The notes: generated by a model from the sequence alone, not told the origin. DNA of 64,000 bases from Thinopyrum elongatum (GCA_011799875.1 CM022297.1:515523207-515587206), one strand, 5' to 3'. Counted from the stretch's first letter, positions 21,206 to 33,800 are shown. A program made the numbers and translations.

Positions 21206-22623
21206 CAGAGATGCCATGGCCCTAGGTCTTGGTCATGGCAACACTGGGTATGCAGTGGGACATTTTGGTGAGAAGGCTAGGGGGAGTTCCCTCCATGGCG
21301 GCGAAGTGGTGGTTACTTTGACACCATGGGGGCTAAGAGAGGTTGTTTGGTGGATGGAAGCGAGAGAGTGAGGAGCGCGAGCCACAAGGTGAACAAGTGG
21401 CAATGGAGATTTTAGTTACCATTGCAGTGTGTTTCAACTTTGATATTATAATATAATGTCAAAACGGACAAGACAACATAAAATAGCTTCGTATATATGT
21501 GGCATGTTCACACTCAGTTCTTAGGGAGGAAAAATGCACAACCTAGAGACCTAAATTAGTTGCATATTTTCCTGTGATAGAACTAAAAAGATGAGCTTGG
21601 TAATCCATGCTATGGAGTGTTGTCAAACGAATAAATATCATACAAGATCAAACAATATGATTCAGCGTAGTAGAAGCAAATTTTTGTTCAAACATCCCAT
21701 GGCATTTCGAGCATAATTATTGGCAGCTTCAAATAGAGTGAACCATAAACATCTACATTTCATGAATTTTAGATCATAGACTAGCACATTCCAGGCATTT
21801 GGCAGCAATCTTACTTTCTAATATAAAGTCCTTTTATAGTTTTAATAGTAAAATAGCTTTTTCAGAGCACACACAAAAGTTTTCCATATATTTTCATTAA
21901 ATGTATCTCACAAAAAAACTTTTCATTAATAGTTAAACAAACTCAAAGAATAAAATATGGCACCAATAGAATTAACTCATGAAAGAAACTCAATGCGGGA
22001 ATTTACCTGGTTTTAAGTACTTGCAATGTTTCTTCAATCATCACATGATATTGCATGATTATCGTTGTTGTCATGCTTACTGCTTAACCCATGTAGCATT
22101 TTCCTTCTGCGCCTGAAAACGCAAGATAGGCTTAATGACAAGTAACTAACAATTAGTTATTGAATCACACTTTCTTTTCACAATGTGCTCAGGGCAATGT
22201 TTGCCACTAGTTTTGACATCCTTGGCATGCTAAGTTATACATTCCATCTTACTGATAACTGTGCATAACTGATCATTGAGCATGTAATACAAGTTCACAA
22301 CCACTAGAGGAAGAATGTTTGTTACTTACCATGCTACAATGCTTCACGCGGGAAGTATTTATGTGACATGCTATCTGCAAAACCATACTATAGACCATGT
22401 CACCACAAACTGACATGTTTAGGTAGCTAATACTAAGAACGCAAGTTATTTATACTAGATGATACACCACGTGAATATGTTGCAATATATTTCAGTGATA
22501 TTTGGTTGTATTAAACATGAATATTTGAATTACTAATATATGATCTAAATCTAAAAAATACATATTATATATTGTATTTGATTATTGTATAATTGAAAAT
22601 ATTTATTAAATTATAAGTAGCAT
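21206..22623. other. Unassigned A/T-rich sequence
   Basis: I see no gene, terminal repeat or motif I can name. After about 21420 it is strongly A/T-rich. It separates E7 from the tandem duplication and CACTA E8. Confidence 0.4.
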
Positions 22624-22852
22624 ACTATGATGGAAAACTTTTTCCAATGCATGTTATGGTGGGCCGTTCATGATGTGGCATATGTGGTCAGGGAGGATGT
22701 GTGCCTGTTGATATAAATATAAGTAGTGGGGATCAACTAATTATGTAAAACTTTTTTCTATGCATGTTAAGGTGGGCCTTTAATGAAGTCACATATATGG
22801 TGAAGTGACATGTGTGCATTTTAATATAAATAGAAGAAGTGAGGATCAACTA
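22624..22852. repeat. Diverged tandem duplication (two copies of about 115 bp)
   Basis: Copy 1 is 22624-22739 and copy 2 is 22740-22852. Both share the order AAAACTTTTT, ATGCATGTTA, GGTGGGCC, GTGTGC, ATATAAAT and end in GATCAACTA. Divergence is roughly one base in five, so the duplication is old. Confidence 0.75.
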
Positions 22853-22993
22853 CTTAAGTATATAGGATCGAGTCAGAACAACTAAGCATCAAAATTGTCC
22901 ACAAAATCTAACAAAAGAGATAGATATTAAATAGAAACATTCTCTTAAGTGCTCTACTTTTTTTAGAGGGGACTCTTTTTCTTTTGGGTAATG

Positions 22994-23195
22994 CACTAGT
23001 AGAAAAAGGCCTATTTGTCCCGGTTCATAAGGCCCATTTGTCCCGGTTCCCAAACCGGGACTAAAGGGTCGGGACTAAAGGCCCCCCCCCTTTAGTCCCG
23101 GTTTTGTTACGAACCGGGACTAAAGGCCCTCCACGTGGCCGCTCTCTGGAGCTCCACCTTTAGTCCCGGTTGGTAACACCAACCGGGACTAAAGG
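22994..23195. repeat. Left terminal and subterminal repeats of E8
   Basis: CACTAG terminus followed by four or more copies of AACCGGGACTAAAGG in both orientations, interrupted by a run of C near 23080. Confidence 0.85.
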
Positions 23196-23640
23196 AATTT
23201 TTTTGAAATTTTGTTTTTTTGATTTTTTTTGAAAAATAAAATTTTGATTTTTTTTGAATATTTTCTTATTTTCAAATTTTCAAATTATTTGACAATTCAA
23301 TCTCTAATCACCCCTCATCACTGCTCAATTATGAACCACTCATTCCAAATATTCTAACTTCCCGGCCGGTCACCCATCCTCTCACTACTCCACCCTGAGC
23401 ATGCTTAACTTCCCGGTCGGTCACCCATCCTCTTACTACTCCAGCCTGAGCACGCTTAACTTTCGAGTTCTATTCCCCCTAGTTTCCAAGTCTGCACTTG
23501 TTGTTTTGCTGACAATACTAAGCTGTCAATCCTATTAACCCTTAGGAGTTGAACTTGAGCATTAAGCACCGTTTGAGTTTGAAATTATTATTCTAAAAAA
23601 CAATAATTATTTATTAACACTAATATTTCTTGAATAAGTA

Positions 23641-23790
23641 GTTTGACCATAATTTGACCAGATTTGACCATAGTTTGACCAGATTTGACCACAGTTTGAC
23701 CAAAAGTCAAAAAACTAAAAATAATTATTTATTAACAATAATATTTCTTGAATAAGTAGTTTTACCATAGTTTGACCACAGTTTGACCAG
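23641..23790. repeat. TTTGACCA minisatellite in E8
   Basis: TTTGACCA or TTTGACCAG recurs with a spacing of about 12 bp from 23642 to 23701, and again with AGTTTGACCA units at 23768-23787. The phrase AAATAATTATTTATTAACA...AATATTTCTTGAATAAGTAG is also present twice (about 23600 and 23720), so the whole segment is an internal duplication of roughly 115-120 bp. Confidence 0.75.
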
Positions 23791-23795
23791 ATTTA

Positions 23796-24942
23796 ACAAA
23801 AAATCAAAAAAACTGAAATTTGAGCATAACTTTTTTTCTTTCAGAATTTGAGGATTCTAAAAATTTGCAAACAGGCCTACGGCTGTGCCTCCCCTTTCGA
23901 ACTCCTCTCTATAGCAGGCCTACTGGCCTAACTGTGTCTCTCTGCCTGTGGGCCTACTGGGCCTTCTGCGGGCCTGAATCCTGGCCCACCTACCGGGTTG
24001 GGTTGCTAGTCGTATTCAGGCCGTGGTGGCCCAATAGGAGGCATTTTTTTATTTTTATTTTAGTTTTTTAGTTTTGTTTTTTGCATTATTTATTTTCTTT
24101 TGTTTTTTGCTTTATTTTTCTTTAATTCTTTTTGCTGTTAGGTCACAAAAATTATAAACTTTCTGTTAGTGCCATTAGTTTTCAAATTTGAATAGTTTAA
24201 ATTTGAATTCTTTGAAATTCGTGTGAATCACTAGTTTGTGAATAACTTTACTATAAAAATAGATTTTTGAGTGATTCTTTTTCCTGCTCTTTAATATTAC
24301 TGTGTTTTAACATTATATTCAAAAACAGATTTTGTTATTTTAGTTTCTAACAAAAAATTCTTTATGATAATTCTTTTTGCTATTAAAGTTTCTAACAAAA
24401 AAATTCTTTATGAAAATTCATGTGCCATTAATGTGTGAATAGAAAATACTTTGATAATTTTAGTTGCATAAATTTTATATAATTTTAGTTTCAAAAATAC
24501 TAGAGGTATATAAAAGCTTTTTAGTTGAATCCTTTTGCTATTAGAGTTTTATAAAAGCTTTTTAGTTGATTCTTTTTGCTATTGAAGAATATTATAGTTT
24601 TGTTTTAGTTGATCGTAACAGAATATTTTAATTGATTATTTTAAGTTCATTCTTTTTGCTATTAGTTCATTCTTTTTGCGCTAAATGACCCTGAAATTGA
24701 AAAGCACTACAAATGAACTCTGAAAAGGTTGAAAGTTGGCATGGTATCATCATTTCACCCATATAGTTTGTGCTAAAAAGTTGAGAGGGTTACGGCAAAA
24801 ACCGGATGCACTTCGTGTACAAAACGGGCAATCTCTTTCGAAGTATCAGGGTTTCATACGGAAACTCGTCTATTACAAAGGGATTTCATTTTTTTGAACT
24901 TATTTGAACTCCAGACTTTTTGTGTGTTCAAAATGCACCATT
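23796..24942. other. Noncoding left interior of E8
   Basis: A T-rich spacer. It includes repeated TTCTTTTTGCTATTA phrases (24370-24680) and a short GC-rich island near 23870-24040. I see no gene. Confidence 0.5.
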
Positions 24943-24949
24943 CAAAGCC

Positions 24950-25100
24950 AATAATCATCATAGTCATTACCACCAACACTATTTAATCATCATAGTCATA
25001 GTGTAGCTATCTAATCACCACCAACACTAGCTAATAATAATCATCATAGTCATTACCACCAACACTAGCTATTTAATCATCATAGTCATAGTGTAGCACA
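24950..25100. repeat. Tandem repeat of 86 bp in the 3' region of the B3-like gene
   Basis: AATAATCATCATAGTCATTA starts at 24950 and again at 25036. Each is followed by CCACCAACACTA and then TTTAATCATCATAGTCATAG plus TGTAGC. It lies just downstream of the stop codon of the minus-strand gene at 25133. Confidence 0.75.
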
Positions 25101-25132
25101 TCATCATCTTCAAACTCATTCTAGCTAGCTAA

Positions 25133-26354
25133 TCACTCCTGCTGCTCTCTCTCAGGTAAAATAGCATAGAACAGGTGTAGCACTCCTGCTTCATCATATT
25201 GGAGCATGCAGATGAACCTGTCTCCTAATTGTGGCCTGCGCTTCTGATTGCTGCCCCCTAGTACTTCTCTGCGATCCTTCACAATTTTGCTCCAGTCTTT
25301 GACTATTAAGGCTTGCTCGCTTTTAGAAATCCTGAATGCACTCATGTGCAATGTAGGATGTCTTGGCCGTAAGCTAACCATTGCCATGCGACCTTTAGGC
25401 TCGACCCAATGAGGCACAACTATCATTGGGAGTCCTTGTTGAAGAACATCGTAGTAACATACTTAGCAATGAAGTTTAGCTTAAAAAATAATGTATGCAA
25501 AAGATGCACTGAGGACAAATAGTAAAAATCTTACCATCTTTCCTAAATAGATATGACCGTAGTTCAATACGCACGCTAGTGGTCGCACGTTCTGAGTACT
25601 AAGATTTTCAAGTCCAGGAAAATAATTTGTCTTGACAGTATCAAGATCCTCAAGCCATGAAACATAATGACTTATCTCCTCGCAGTTTAGTTCAGCCCCG
25701 GGACAGTAGTAGGTCATGTCTACCAAGCGCTGGACATGTTTGCTTGAATGGAAATAAGCTGTCAATAGAAATTAGTTGTCAACTATTTTTCAATAAACAA
25801 TATCCAAGACATAAATATGGTTGAGAAACTCACATAATGGTAGAACTGGAGGCGTCTGCACATCGACCCAGATGTCGATATTACCTTCAATATCATCTTC
25901 CGGACGAATATCAAAGGTGATAAGCATATCAAGCTCAAATGCATAAGCCTTGCATAGTGATCTCCAATTTTTGCATTCAAAATAGGTGTAGGTGTCTGCA
26001 TTGTATAATTTTGCGGCAAAAGTATAACCATGCTCGGTCCTCAAGTGAACTATCTTTACCTCCATAGTTTCCATAGGACTGAAACCAATCTTATCCAAGA
26101 CATAAATTCTTGCATGGCAGGGGATACGCTAGTAGAATAGTAAAAAATTAAAATTATAAGTTGAAGCAAAAGAAGCAGAAGTCATGCTTAATTACGAAAA
26201 AAGACTTGTCGTTGTGACTTACTGTATCCACTTCGAAGGTCTCATCCAGCTTGAAGCTGAAGCGCCTACCACCAACTAAGAAATTTCTGTCGCACAGGCC
26301 GCGCTCGTCTTCGCAGTATTCGCACATACCGAAATCATTTTCGTCGTCAGACAT
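25133..26354 (-). CDS. B3-like DNA-binding protein, four exons, carried by CACTA E8
   Basis: Proposed minus-strand exons are 26354-26223, 26128-25834, 25758-25535 and 25434-25133, with GT...AG introns of 94, 75 and 100 bp. Exon 1 encodes an acidic start with a CEYCEDERGLC cysteine cluster. Exon 2 contains the stretch MEVKIVHLRTEHGYTFAAKL...KNWRSLCKAYAFELDMLITF. Its spacing fits the B3 core (strand, G-x-x-W-like strand, central helix, L-x-F strand). Exon 4 has a second such pattern ending GDRFICMLQYDEAGVLHLFY. Phases agree across the first two introns. At the third junction my model loses the frame by one base, so a missed splice site or a disabling indel is likely. The product would be about 318 aa and nuclear if B3 is right. 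It may be a captured host gene fragment or a standing cargo ORF of this CACTA family. Confidence 0.55.
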
Positions 26355-26904
26355 TTCCTATGTTCATAGTTGATCAAAAATTGATTGAAGGCAACTACCA
26401 GGAAACTCAACAAAAAGATCACTATTACTCAATATGCAACGGGTTGACTTTAGGTCTGTCGAGTCTTCCTTCCTGAACTCTCATCTCATGTATATATAAT
26501 AACAACAGTCGGCATTCTTCCTCTCTCAAATATATATAATAACAAACAATAATAAAAGTAAGAAAATTACACAAGTATCTATCTTAATCATACAAGTAAG
26601 AACTTTTTTCTTTTACAAAGAAGATAAGACCAAGAGGTTCACCACTGTGGTGCCGGCGACGAGATCGGCGCGGGTGATCGACGTCGGTGAGGACGGAGAC
26701 GGGACAGGACGGACCGCCAAACCTAGACAAATCTCGAGGAAAATGGAGCTTGGAAAAGGAGCTTCGAGAGGAGAAAACTTAAGTGTGGCTCGGGCATTTC
26801 ATCAAACACCTCATGTGCATACGAGGTGAGCTAGAGCACCACAAAGCTCTCCCACGGCCGACCCAAAACCAGAGCACTCCACTGCTCTGCTCGCGGGCGA
26901 GGGG

Positions 26905-26914
26905 GTATATATAG
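26905..26914. promoter_or_regulatory. TATA-like box upstream of the B3-like gene
   Basis: GTATATATAG is the only strong TATA-like string between the right terminus of E8 and the start codon at 26354. Being nearly palindromic, it could serve the minus-strand gene or a + transcript entering the inverted repeat that begins at 26921. Confidence 0.35.
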
Positions 26915-26920
26915 GCATCT

Positions 26921-27212
26921 CATTGGTCCCGGTTCGTGGCTGGAACCGGGACCAAAGGTCCCCCTTTGGTCCCGGTTCCAGCCACGAACCGGGACCAATG
27001 GTTGTGGGCCAGGAGCGAGGCCCATTGGTCCCGGTTCGTGGCTGGAACCGGGACCAAAGGGGCCAGACGAACCGGGACCAATGCCCCAAGAGGCCCGGCC
27101 GCCCCCCTGGCCTCACGAACCGGGACCGATGCCCCCTTTGGTCCCGGTTCGTGAGTGAACCGGGATTAATGGGCTGGCCCTGCCTGGACCAAAGCCCTGT
27201 TTTCTACTAGTG
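26921..27212. repeat. Right subterminal repeats of E8 with a perfect 38-bp inverted repeat
   Basis: Arms 26921-26958 and 26963-27000 are exact reverse complements with a 4-base loop. The first arm is repeated exactly in direct orientation at 27023-27060. Each arm is built of AACCGGGACCAA-type units around a GTGGCTGG centre. The CACTA terminus follows at 27204-27212. Confidence 0.9.
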
Positions 27213-28892
27213 ACGATTCAGATCGGCTTCCCAATCTCATGCGATGATCGAACTTCCTCCGCGCGTGTCGCGTGTCACTGGTGTGGCCCATGCCGAATGT
27301 TTTTCTCGTGCCTTATCCTCCAAGGCCATCGCTTCTAATCCACCCATTCACCCAGCCAACTCTATCCCTTCTTCTTTCTCCTCTCATTTCCTTCATTTTC
27401 TCTAACTAATCGCCAACCCGATCAGAGTTGCGCGCCTTGCCAGTAGGCCACCAGACCATCGTACGCCGACAAATCCACGCCATTGCTGCGAGCAAAGGGG
27501 ATCAGTTGCTACAAGGATGGTTCCCAGCAATGGGGGCCAGCTGCGGGTGTGCCTGAGATGCTACAACAACAATGACTACCAGGGGGTGCTCCCTTCATAA
27601 CAACAACTTGACTGAGTTCTGAGGAAAATGTGTTTTCCTTCTTGATACAGTCCATAATCGCGAAAAAGATTGATGTGGGACTATCTTCGAAGCGTACCTT
27701 CTAATATTTCCAAGTCCATTTGGAATAGACTTCCGCCAATACTAGTGACTTTTATGATAGTGTGTTGAAGAAGACTGGGTGCCTTCCATCATATCCAACT
27801 GACTGTCAAGCTCTCGAGTTTGGAGTGACGCACTTGCGGAGACTTCCAGTATACTGATGTAGTGTTCATGGGCTGTGGATTTGTTGTAGGAGAAGTCTGT
27901 CATAGTATCACTTTATTATTCTTGATTGATGCATTTAAGGATCTCATTCATCCGGGTAGCAGAGTGTTGACGTTGCTCTCCGCACATCCTTGAAATATAT
28001 TTTCTGTGAGTGATAAGCGGTTCTTGAGTCCATTGGGAGAGGAGGACTCAAGTTGCACTAACTCAAATATTTCTGGTTTCGAGGATGAAACTATTTGACA
28101 CTGCCGATGTTCATTTCTGATGGTTCATCTGACTGTCCCTTAGGTGTTATCTGCTCTGAGGAAGTTGTTTGAAATTTCTATTCTGGTTCTGATTTAATCT
28201 TCATTCTTAGCAGATCCAGTATTGCTGTTCTAAGCATCAGGAATTTGGATTATTGGGGATTATCCAAGTTGCTTGCTGATCTCCTTAGTCAATACTTGCA
28301 GAAGAGCGGAACTGGCAAAAGAAGCAAGAACCACGAAGAACCAAAAATACCAAGAAGCGAATAAAGCTTACATTTCCCAGACTTTATACACATGGCCGCA
28401 AATCCACTAGTAAAACTAGCCAAGTGCACTTGATGCATCTTTAAGGATTTAGAAGCAAAACCACATAATGCTACTGGAAGCAATTGTTGTCAAGCTCCTA
28501 CTACTTCCTTAAGTAGAACATCACACTCAACGCAAGACCATAGCCAAAGGTGACTTGGTCAACTAACCTTGGGTTCAGGAAAAGATAGAATTTATTGGCG
28601 TTTCACACAGGAAACTGGATGTAAGCAAAGAAATGCCATGGTTAGCAAGCAAGGTGGAGATATCTGGTTTTCCTATGAGTTTAGGGCTCACGGGTCATTG
28701 CCTGGTGTGAACATTTCACACCAAAGGCAAAGACCATGAGAGTTGGGGTCTGATATGGGGAAAAACCTATGATATTACCTTTTGATCAATAGTAGCCATG
28801 CCGGTTGGCAAAGATGGATATGATCTATCTGGGCTTTCTATTGTGCAAGAGATAATGAAATCCAGCTAGGGTAATCTACAGTCAGCCTGGCT
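27213..28892. other. Unassigned sequence, possibly the gag side of the E9 retrotransposon
   Basis: There is no recognisable protein. A pyrimidine-rich stretch (27350-27415) and several TGCTACAA phrases occur near 27500-27570. Since a primer-binding-site-like motif at 28893-28904 faces left, this stretch would be the start of the interior of E9 read on -, but it shows no gag frame. The minus ORF 28289-28483 has no motif. Confidence 0.35.
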
Positions 28893-28904
28893 GCTCTAAT
28901 ACCA
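28893..28904 (-). other. Probable primer binding site of E9 (tRNA-iMet type)
   Basis: On - the sequence is TGGTATTAGAGC, one base from the TGGTATCAGAGC that pairs with plant initiator tRNA-Met. It sits directly against the inferred LTR end (TGTCTATGAT on +). Confidence 0.55.
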
Positions 28905-29356
28905 TGTCTATGATGGACCTTATGAATAAATCTGTAGCCAGACGATCGTCGCAAATGCTAGCCCAGGATATCACACTAGCGCGCGCGTTTACAACATGTA
29001 TCATAACACAGGCATAACCACAAGAATAATTTATAGGCCATTGTTGCTTGAATGATACAGTGTGACCTGAAATGGTGCATTACAGAGATAGGGCAGCGAA
29101 AAAATACTATCTAAGGCAGCTCGGACTTGGAGCGGCTCCACTTTACAGGGATCTGACTGGGTTACTCTCCTAGCTCGTGAATGCTCCGACATCTCGCTAG
29201 TGGAAGACGGATCCTCTGCTGAATCTAGCCATGTTAAAAGTCGGTGAGTACTTTTGAATGTACTCACAAACAAACGAAATAATATATACTCCACGCAAAG
29301 CAATCCATGGCATTCAAGCATGTATCAACTATCTTAACAATACTAATTATCATGTC

Positions 29357-29892
29357 TATCGTGGAATTGTCACGGCAGATGTCCTAATGAAAGGACTTAG
29401 TTGTGGAGCCATGGCGATGAGGTTAGCTTAAAGGGGTTAAACGGGACAAAGGACACGAGGAGTTTATACTGGTTCGGCCCCTTGCGGTGAAGGTAAAGGC
29501 CTAATCCAGTTTGAGGTGGTATTGCTAGGGTTTCGATTACCAGGGAGCGAATACGCTTTTCCTAGCTTTCGATCTGTTCTCCTCTTTAAGCCGCTACCGG
29601 GTCGTCCCCTTATATACATGGGTTGACGCCCTGCGGCCTGCAGAGTCCCAGCCGGCTCATACAAACGTGTCCGGCTCGGTGACTTATCTTATATGCCTTA
29701 CAATACAAGTTTACATATACATGGCGGTTTATACTTACGGGCCCTACGCTGCCTTCGGGTTTGGACCCTTTAACAAGCCTGTCTTATGAACCGCCATCTT
29801 CAACATACTCTTAGGCTTCATTTAGATGAACCGCCATTGGGATGACCCGGCCCCTCCTGGGCGGGTCATATCTAATAGTCATATCCCCAACA
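29357..29892 (-). repeat. 3' LTR of E10
   Basis: 536 bp, ending ...CATATCCCCAACA. It matches 42222-42757 base for base apart from about 8 substitutions, including a G-to-A change at its second base. Confidence 0.95.
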
Positions 29893-30863
29893 TTAGGCCC
29901 CAGGTTGATTTGAACTTGTTCATGTCAATCTTCAACACTTGGAAAAATCCCTCTTCATCTTCCTGTGTTATTTGTAATCCACTATGACGTTATCTCTTGA
30001 AATTGTGGTGACCCGCCGTGACGTCACCTGTCATTAATGCTATATATGGCCCAAATCTTAATAAATCTTTTCCTTTATTGAACCTCCGAAAATCGAGGCG
30101 TCCGCGCCGTTATATATCCATTTTCTTGTCTCCTCGATTCCCGCGCATGCCACTTACCCTTCCAACCTTATAAATAGGGCCACGAGGCCTTCTTTCACTC
30201 TCCCCCTTTTCCTTCTCGCCTTCTTCTTCCTCCTTGCAATGCCCCAGCGCACCCGAGCTCCGCCGTCGTCAACCTTCATGCTCTGCTTTTTTCGGCCGCT
30301 GCATCGCCCTGAACGAACCAGAACGTTGCGGCGCCCCTCCGCTGTCAATCAGCGCCGGTAAATCCTCACTTTTCCTCTTCATAGATCTGTGTTAGGGTTT
30401 CTCTGTTCATTAGTGTTCATCACCGTTCTTCCCTTTCTTAGCTTGCATAATTTTGATCTGAAGACAATACAAACCTTGCGCAGTAGCAGTTTTAGCACTT
30501 GTTTTGCAATATCAGAATATATTCTCATAGCAATAGATCTCATCTAAACATCCCCACTTCTCTGCTGCCGCCACCTTAGGTTTAGATTTTATTCCATTTT
30601 TCTGAACAACTGCAGATCCAATCACATAGCTTCAATCTACGAAACCTGTTTGTCCCAATACTTAGTAAAATTTTCTCTTGTCAGATCTCGAATACCAGTA
30701 CTTGTCATGGCAGCTTACATCACCGGCTTATAATTACTCATATATCATTAGTCCTCATTTAAGCCGCCATTCTGAATGTACACTGTAGCTGTTTAACTTG
30801 TGGTTTCGCAAATTAATCTGAACCGGCAAAATTTCCCTTTCCTTTAGGTTTTCTCTCTTCACA

Positions 30864-33800
30864 ATGCCGCCAAAGCCAGTCTATACATGCAATTTTGTTC
30901 CCTCCGTCATCACTGAGGGCTCACTTAAAGACTTTGTCAAAATCGGGTACTTGCCCGCCAAGAGTGTTATGCATTACCGTGCTCCTGATCCAGGCGAAGA
31001 AAGACCTCAGCCAAAGGACGGCGAAATCATTGTATTCACTGATCACATGAACCGGTGCTTCTCACCGCCTGGCTCTAAGTTCTTCCGAGATGTTCTGCAC
31101 TTCTTCCATCTCCATCCTCAAGACATCGGACCCAACTCCGTGTCAAATATCTGCAACTTTCAAGTCTTCTGCGAAGTATACCTTCAAGAGGAGCCCAGCT
31201 TCGAACTCTTTAGGGAATATTTTTATTTAAACCGCCAAAACGAGGCTACGAACGGACCCAGCTTGGAACTTGGTGGAATCTCAATTCAGTGAAGAAGAGA
31301 CGCCATCTTTCCCTACGCTCGCTTGCCAAGTCACCCCAAAGATTGGAACCAAACGTGGTTTTGTTGCAAAGACACCTCTCCGGCTGACGAAAATCCATTG
31401 CCGGGTTATCGTGCCCAACGTCTTGACACAAAGCATCATCTTCCTGAAAAGCTTACCGCTGCTGAGCGTAAAAAACTTGCTCCCACCATTGCAAAGTTTA
31501 AAGCTCTGCTGGGAAACGGTTTAACTGGCATTGACTTGGTTCGGTGCTGGGTTGCCTGGCGGATCATACCTTTGAGCCGCCGACCCGGCTTAATGTGCGC
31601 TTATACAGGCAGTACCAAGGATCCATTATGCCACAGCCCCTTGCGTTTAACTGATGACGCAATTACCGATATGGTTAAAACTCTTTTGAATGAAGATTCC
31701 GAAGACTGCAGCAAAGCGGGTCTGAACCCTTTCTGCAAACTTAACCCGCCACCAGATGTGAGTCTTTAACTCATCTTACTTTTATCTCATTATTCAAACA
31801 TTGTACTAACTCAACTTTGCTAATTTCCACAGGCTAAATCTGATTTCTGGAACGCAAAATATGACCATGAACCCACCAAGAAGGCCAGGGCTGCCAAGAA
31901 AGCCGCCAAGAAAACCACCAAGAAGCATAAGAAGAAACCAACTGCCTCTGACATGTTTGATCTAGATGACACCTCTGAGTCGGAGGTAGCCCTTGACTCT
32001 CTTGGCTCCTTTTTCAATTATCTTATTAACATTTATTACTCTCAGGATGACACAGGGGCCAGCCAAGCAGTTGAAGAAGAGGTAACTATTATTTCCTCCG
32101 ACTCAGAGCCTTTGCCAAGACAGAAATTTCGATGAGTAACCCGGAAAGTAAGGTTTTCACACCCCTTAGCTCATTTGGATCCTCACTTTCTTTTGAAGCA
32201 ATAGCAGCACGAAAGCCAACGCCAGACTCGGAACAGCGGAGGCAAAGAATTGTCTTCCGGCTTACCGAATACTCCAGTTCCACGAAAACGCCAAAATAAG
32301 GTCCTTCTAAACTTAACTTCTTTTTACCCACTGGCGGGTTGCTTTCGCCAGCCACTCAATTCCTCTGACTCAAACTACCAGGAGACTTCTCGTTCTTCCT
32401 CTGGTGACTCATCCCAGACCCAACTGCCGGCTTTCAAGACTGCCCCTGGGTACCAACAATTACTTTTATTCTTTACCTCTTTATACTCTGATAACTATAC
32501 ATACTTGTCACAACTCGTGCAGTGGACAAGCAAAGCCTAGCAAGAAGGCCAAAGTGACCAAGCCAACTAAAGCTCCTAAAGTTGTTGTAACAGAGCAACA
32601 AGTCTCTGCACCTGAAGCTTCTGAAAAACAGCCAGAAGAACCTGCCCCTGGCATTCCACCTGAAATTCTTGATCTCCCCATTGATCATACCAACATCGAC
32701 ACTTTGATCACCAAACCGTTAAGCTCACCTAAGCCGTCAGAGACTCATCCTGATGAGGTTCTGATCACTGGCTCCGGTTTTATAAAACCGGGAAATCCAA
32801 CTATCTTGGCAAAACACTCCGCCAAACAAGAAGTTATTGAAAGGCGGAAAGTGAGGTTTGATGTCTCCCACTATGCACAATTGAGCAGCAGCGAGATATT
32901 GTCTGGCTATCTCAACCAAGTACACTCCAGCCACGATCTTGAAATTGAGATGGTGAAACAAATGCATCAGAAACATGAGGTATGAATTCCTGCTTAAATA
33001 AATTATATACATCCTGCCAGCCCCCAAGTCTACTGGTTATGATAAGATTGAATAGGCTGTAGACTTTAGCAAAAGTGTGAACATTTATAGTGAATCCTTC
33101 CAAAGCCGGCTTGTTCTGATAACATTGCATCCGAGCCCCCAAGGGCCGGTTTAATCAGCATGAATGAGCCGGTCCTGTTTACCATTGCTTATAAGAGAGA
33201 GCTTATCTGTGTAGCCCCCATGAGCCGGCTGTGATTGTTTACAGCACAACCGGGCCATTATAAAATAGTTAGGAGACACGAGCAATATGCATTAGCCCCC
33301 AAGTGCCAAGTACTCTTGCTTGCAAAGTGCTTAGGACTTTACTCACATGAATTGTTTGTATAAAGAAATTTTTCGGTAGGCATTAGCCCCCAAGTACCAA
33401 GTGTTATTGCTTGCAAAAGACTTGGGACTTATACTCTTGTAATCTAGATATGAATGTGTTGATAAGTCTGTACTTCATACAGGATGCAACTGATGAACTT
33501 GAATCACAATTGGCTGATGCAAAGACCCAGCTGGAGAATCAGGAAGCTGAGACCCGGAAGGCCAAATCAAAATTAGAATTTAGCGTGGCTGAGACAGAAA
33601 AGATGAAGACCAGTTTTGAGGCAGAGAGAAACACTTGGGCTGAAGAAAAGACTGCTTTGATACAACGAGCTGAAAAAGCGGAGGCGGCTCTTCAGGAGGT
33701 GACCACTGAACTCACCGGTTTAAAACTCCATGTATCTTAGATGGTTTCCGCTATCTTTGGTGAGTCGCCTTCTTAAACATCAAAAGTGAACCTTTTCCTT

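Larger units (their letters stand above)
22994..27212 (-). mobile_element. E8: non-autonomous CACTA element carrying a B3-like gene
   Basis: The left end CACTAGTAGAAAAAGGCC at 22994 and the right end GGGCTTTTTTCTACTAGTG-like sequence ending at 27212 are inverted versions of each other. Both ends carry many AACCGGGAC(T/C)AAAG units. The flanks are ATG on the left and ACG on the right, a 3-bp duplication with one mismatch or a coincidence. The interior holds the gene described at 25133-26354 and no transposase. At 26600-26720 it shares a GC-rich arm with CACTA E2 (2655-2770), showing that the two elements are related. Confidence 0.85.

Noticed and set aside
27480..27600. Possible host gene exon with TGCTACAA phrases
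   Set aside because: No open frame beyond 60 codons and no domain; the phrases resemble decayed repeats.
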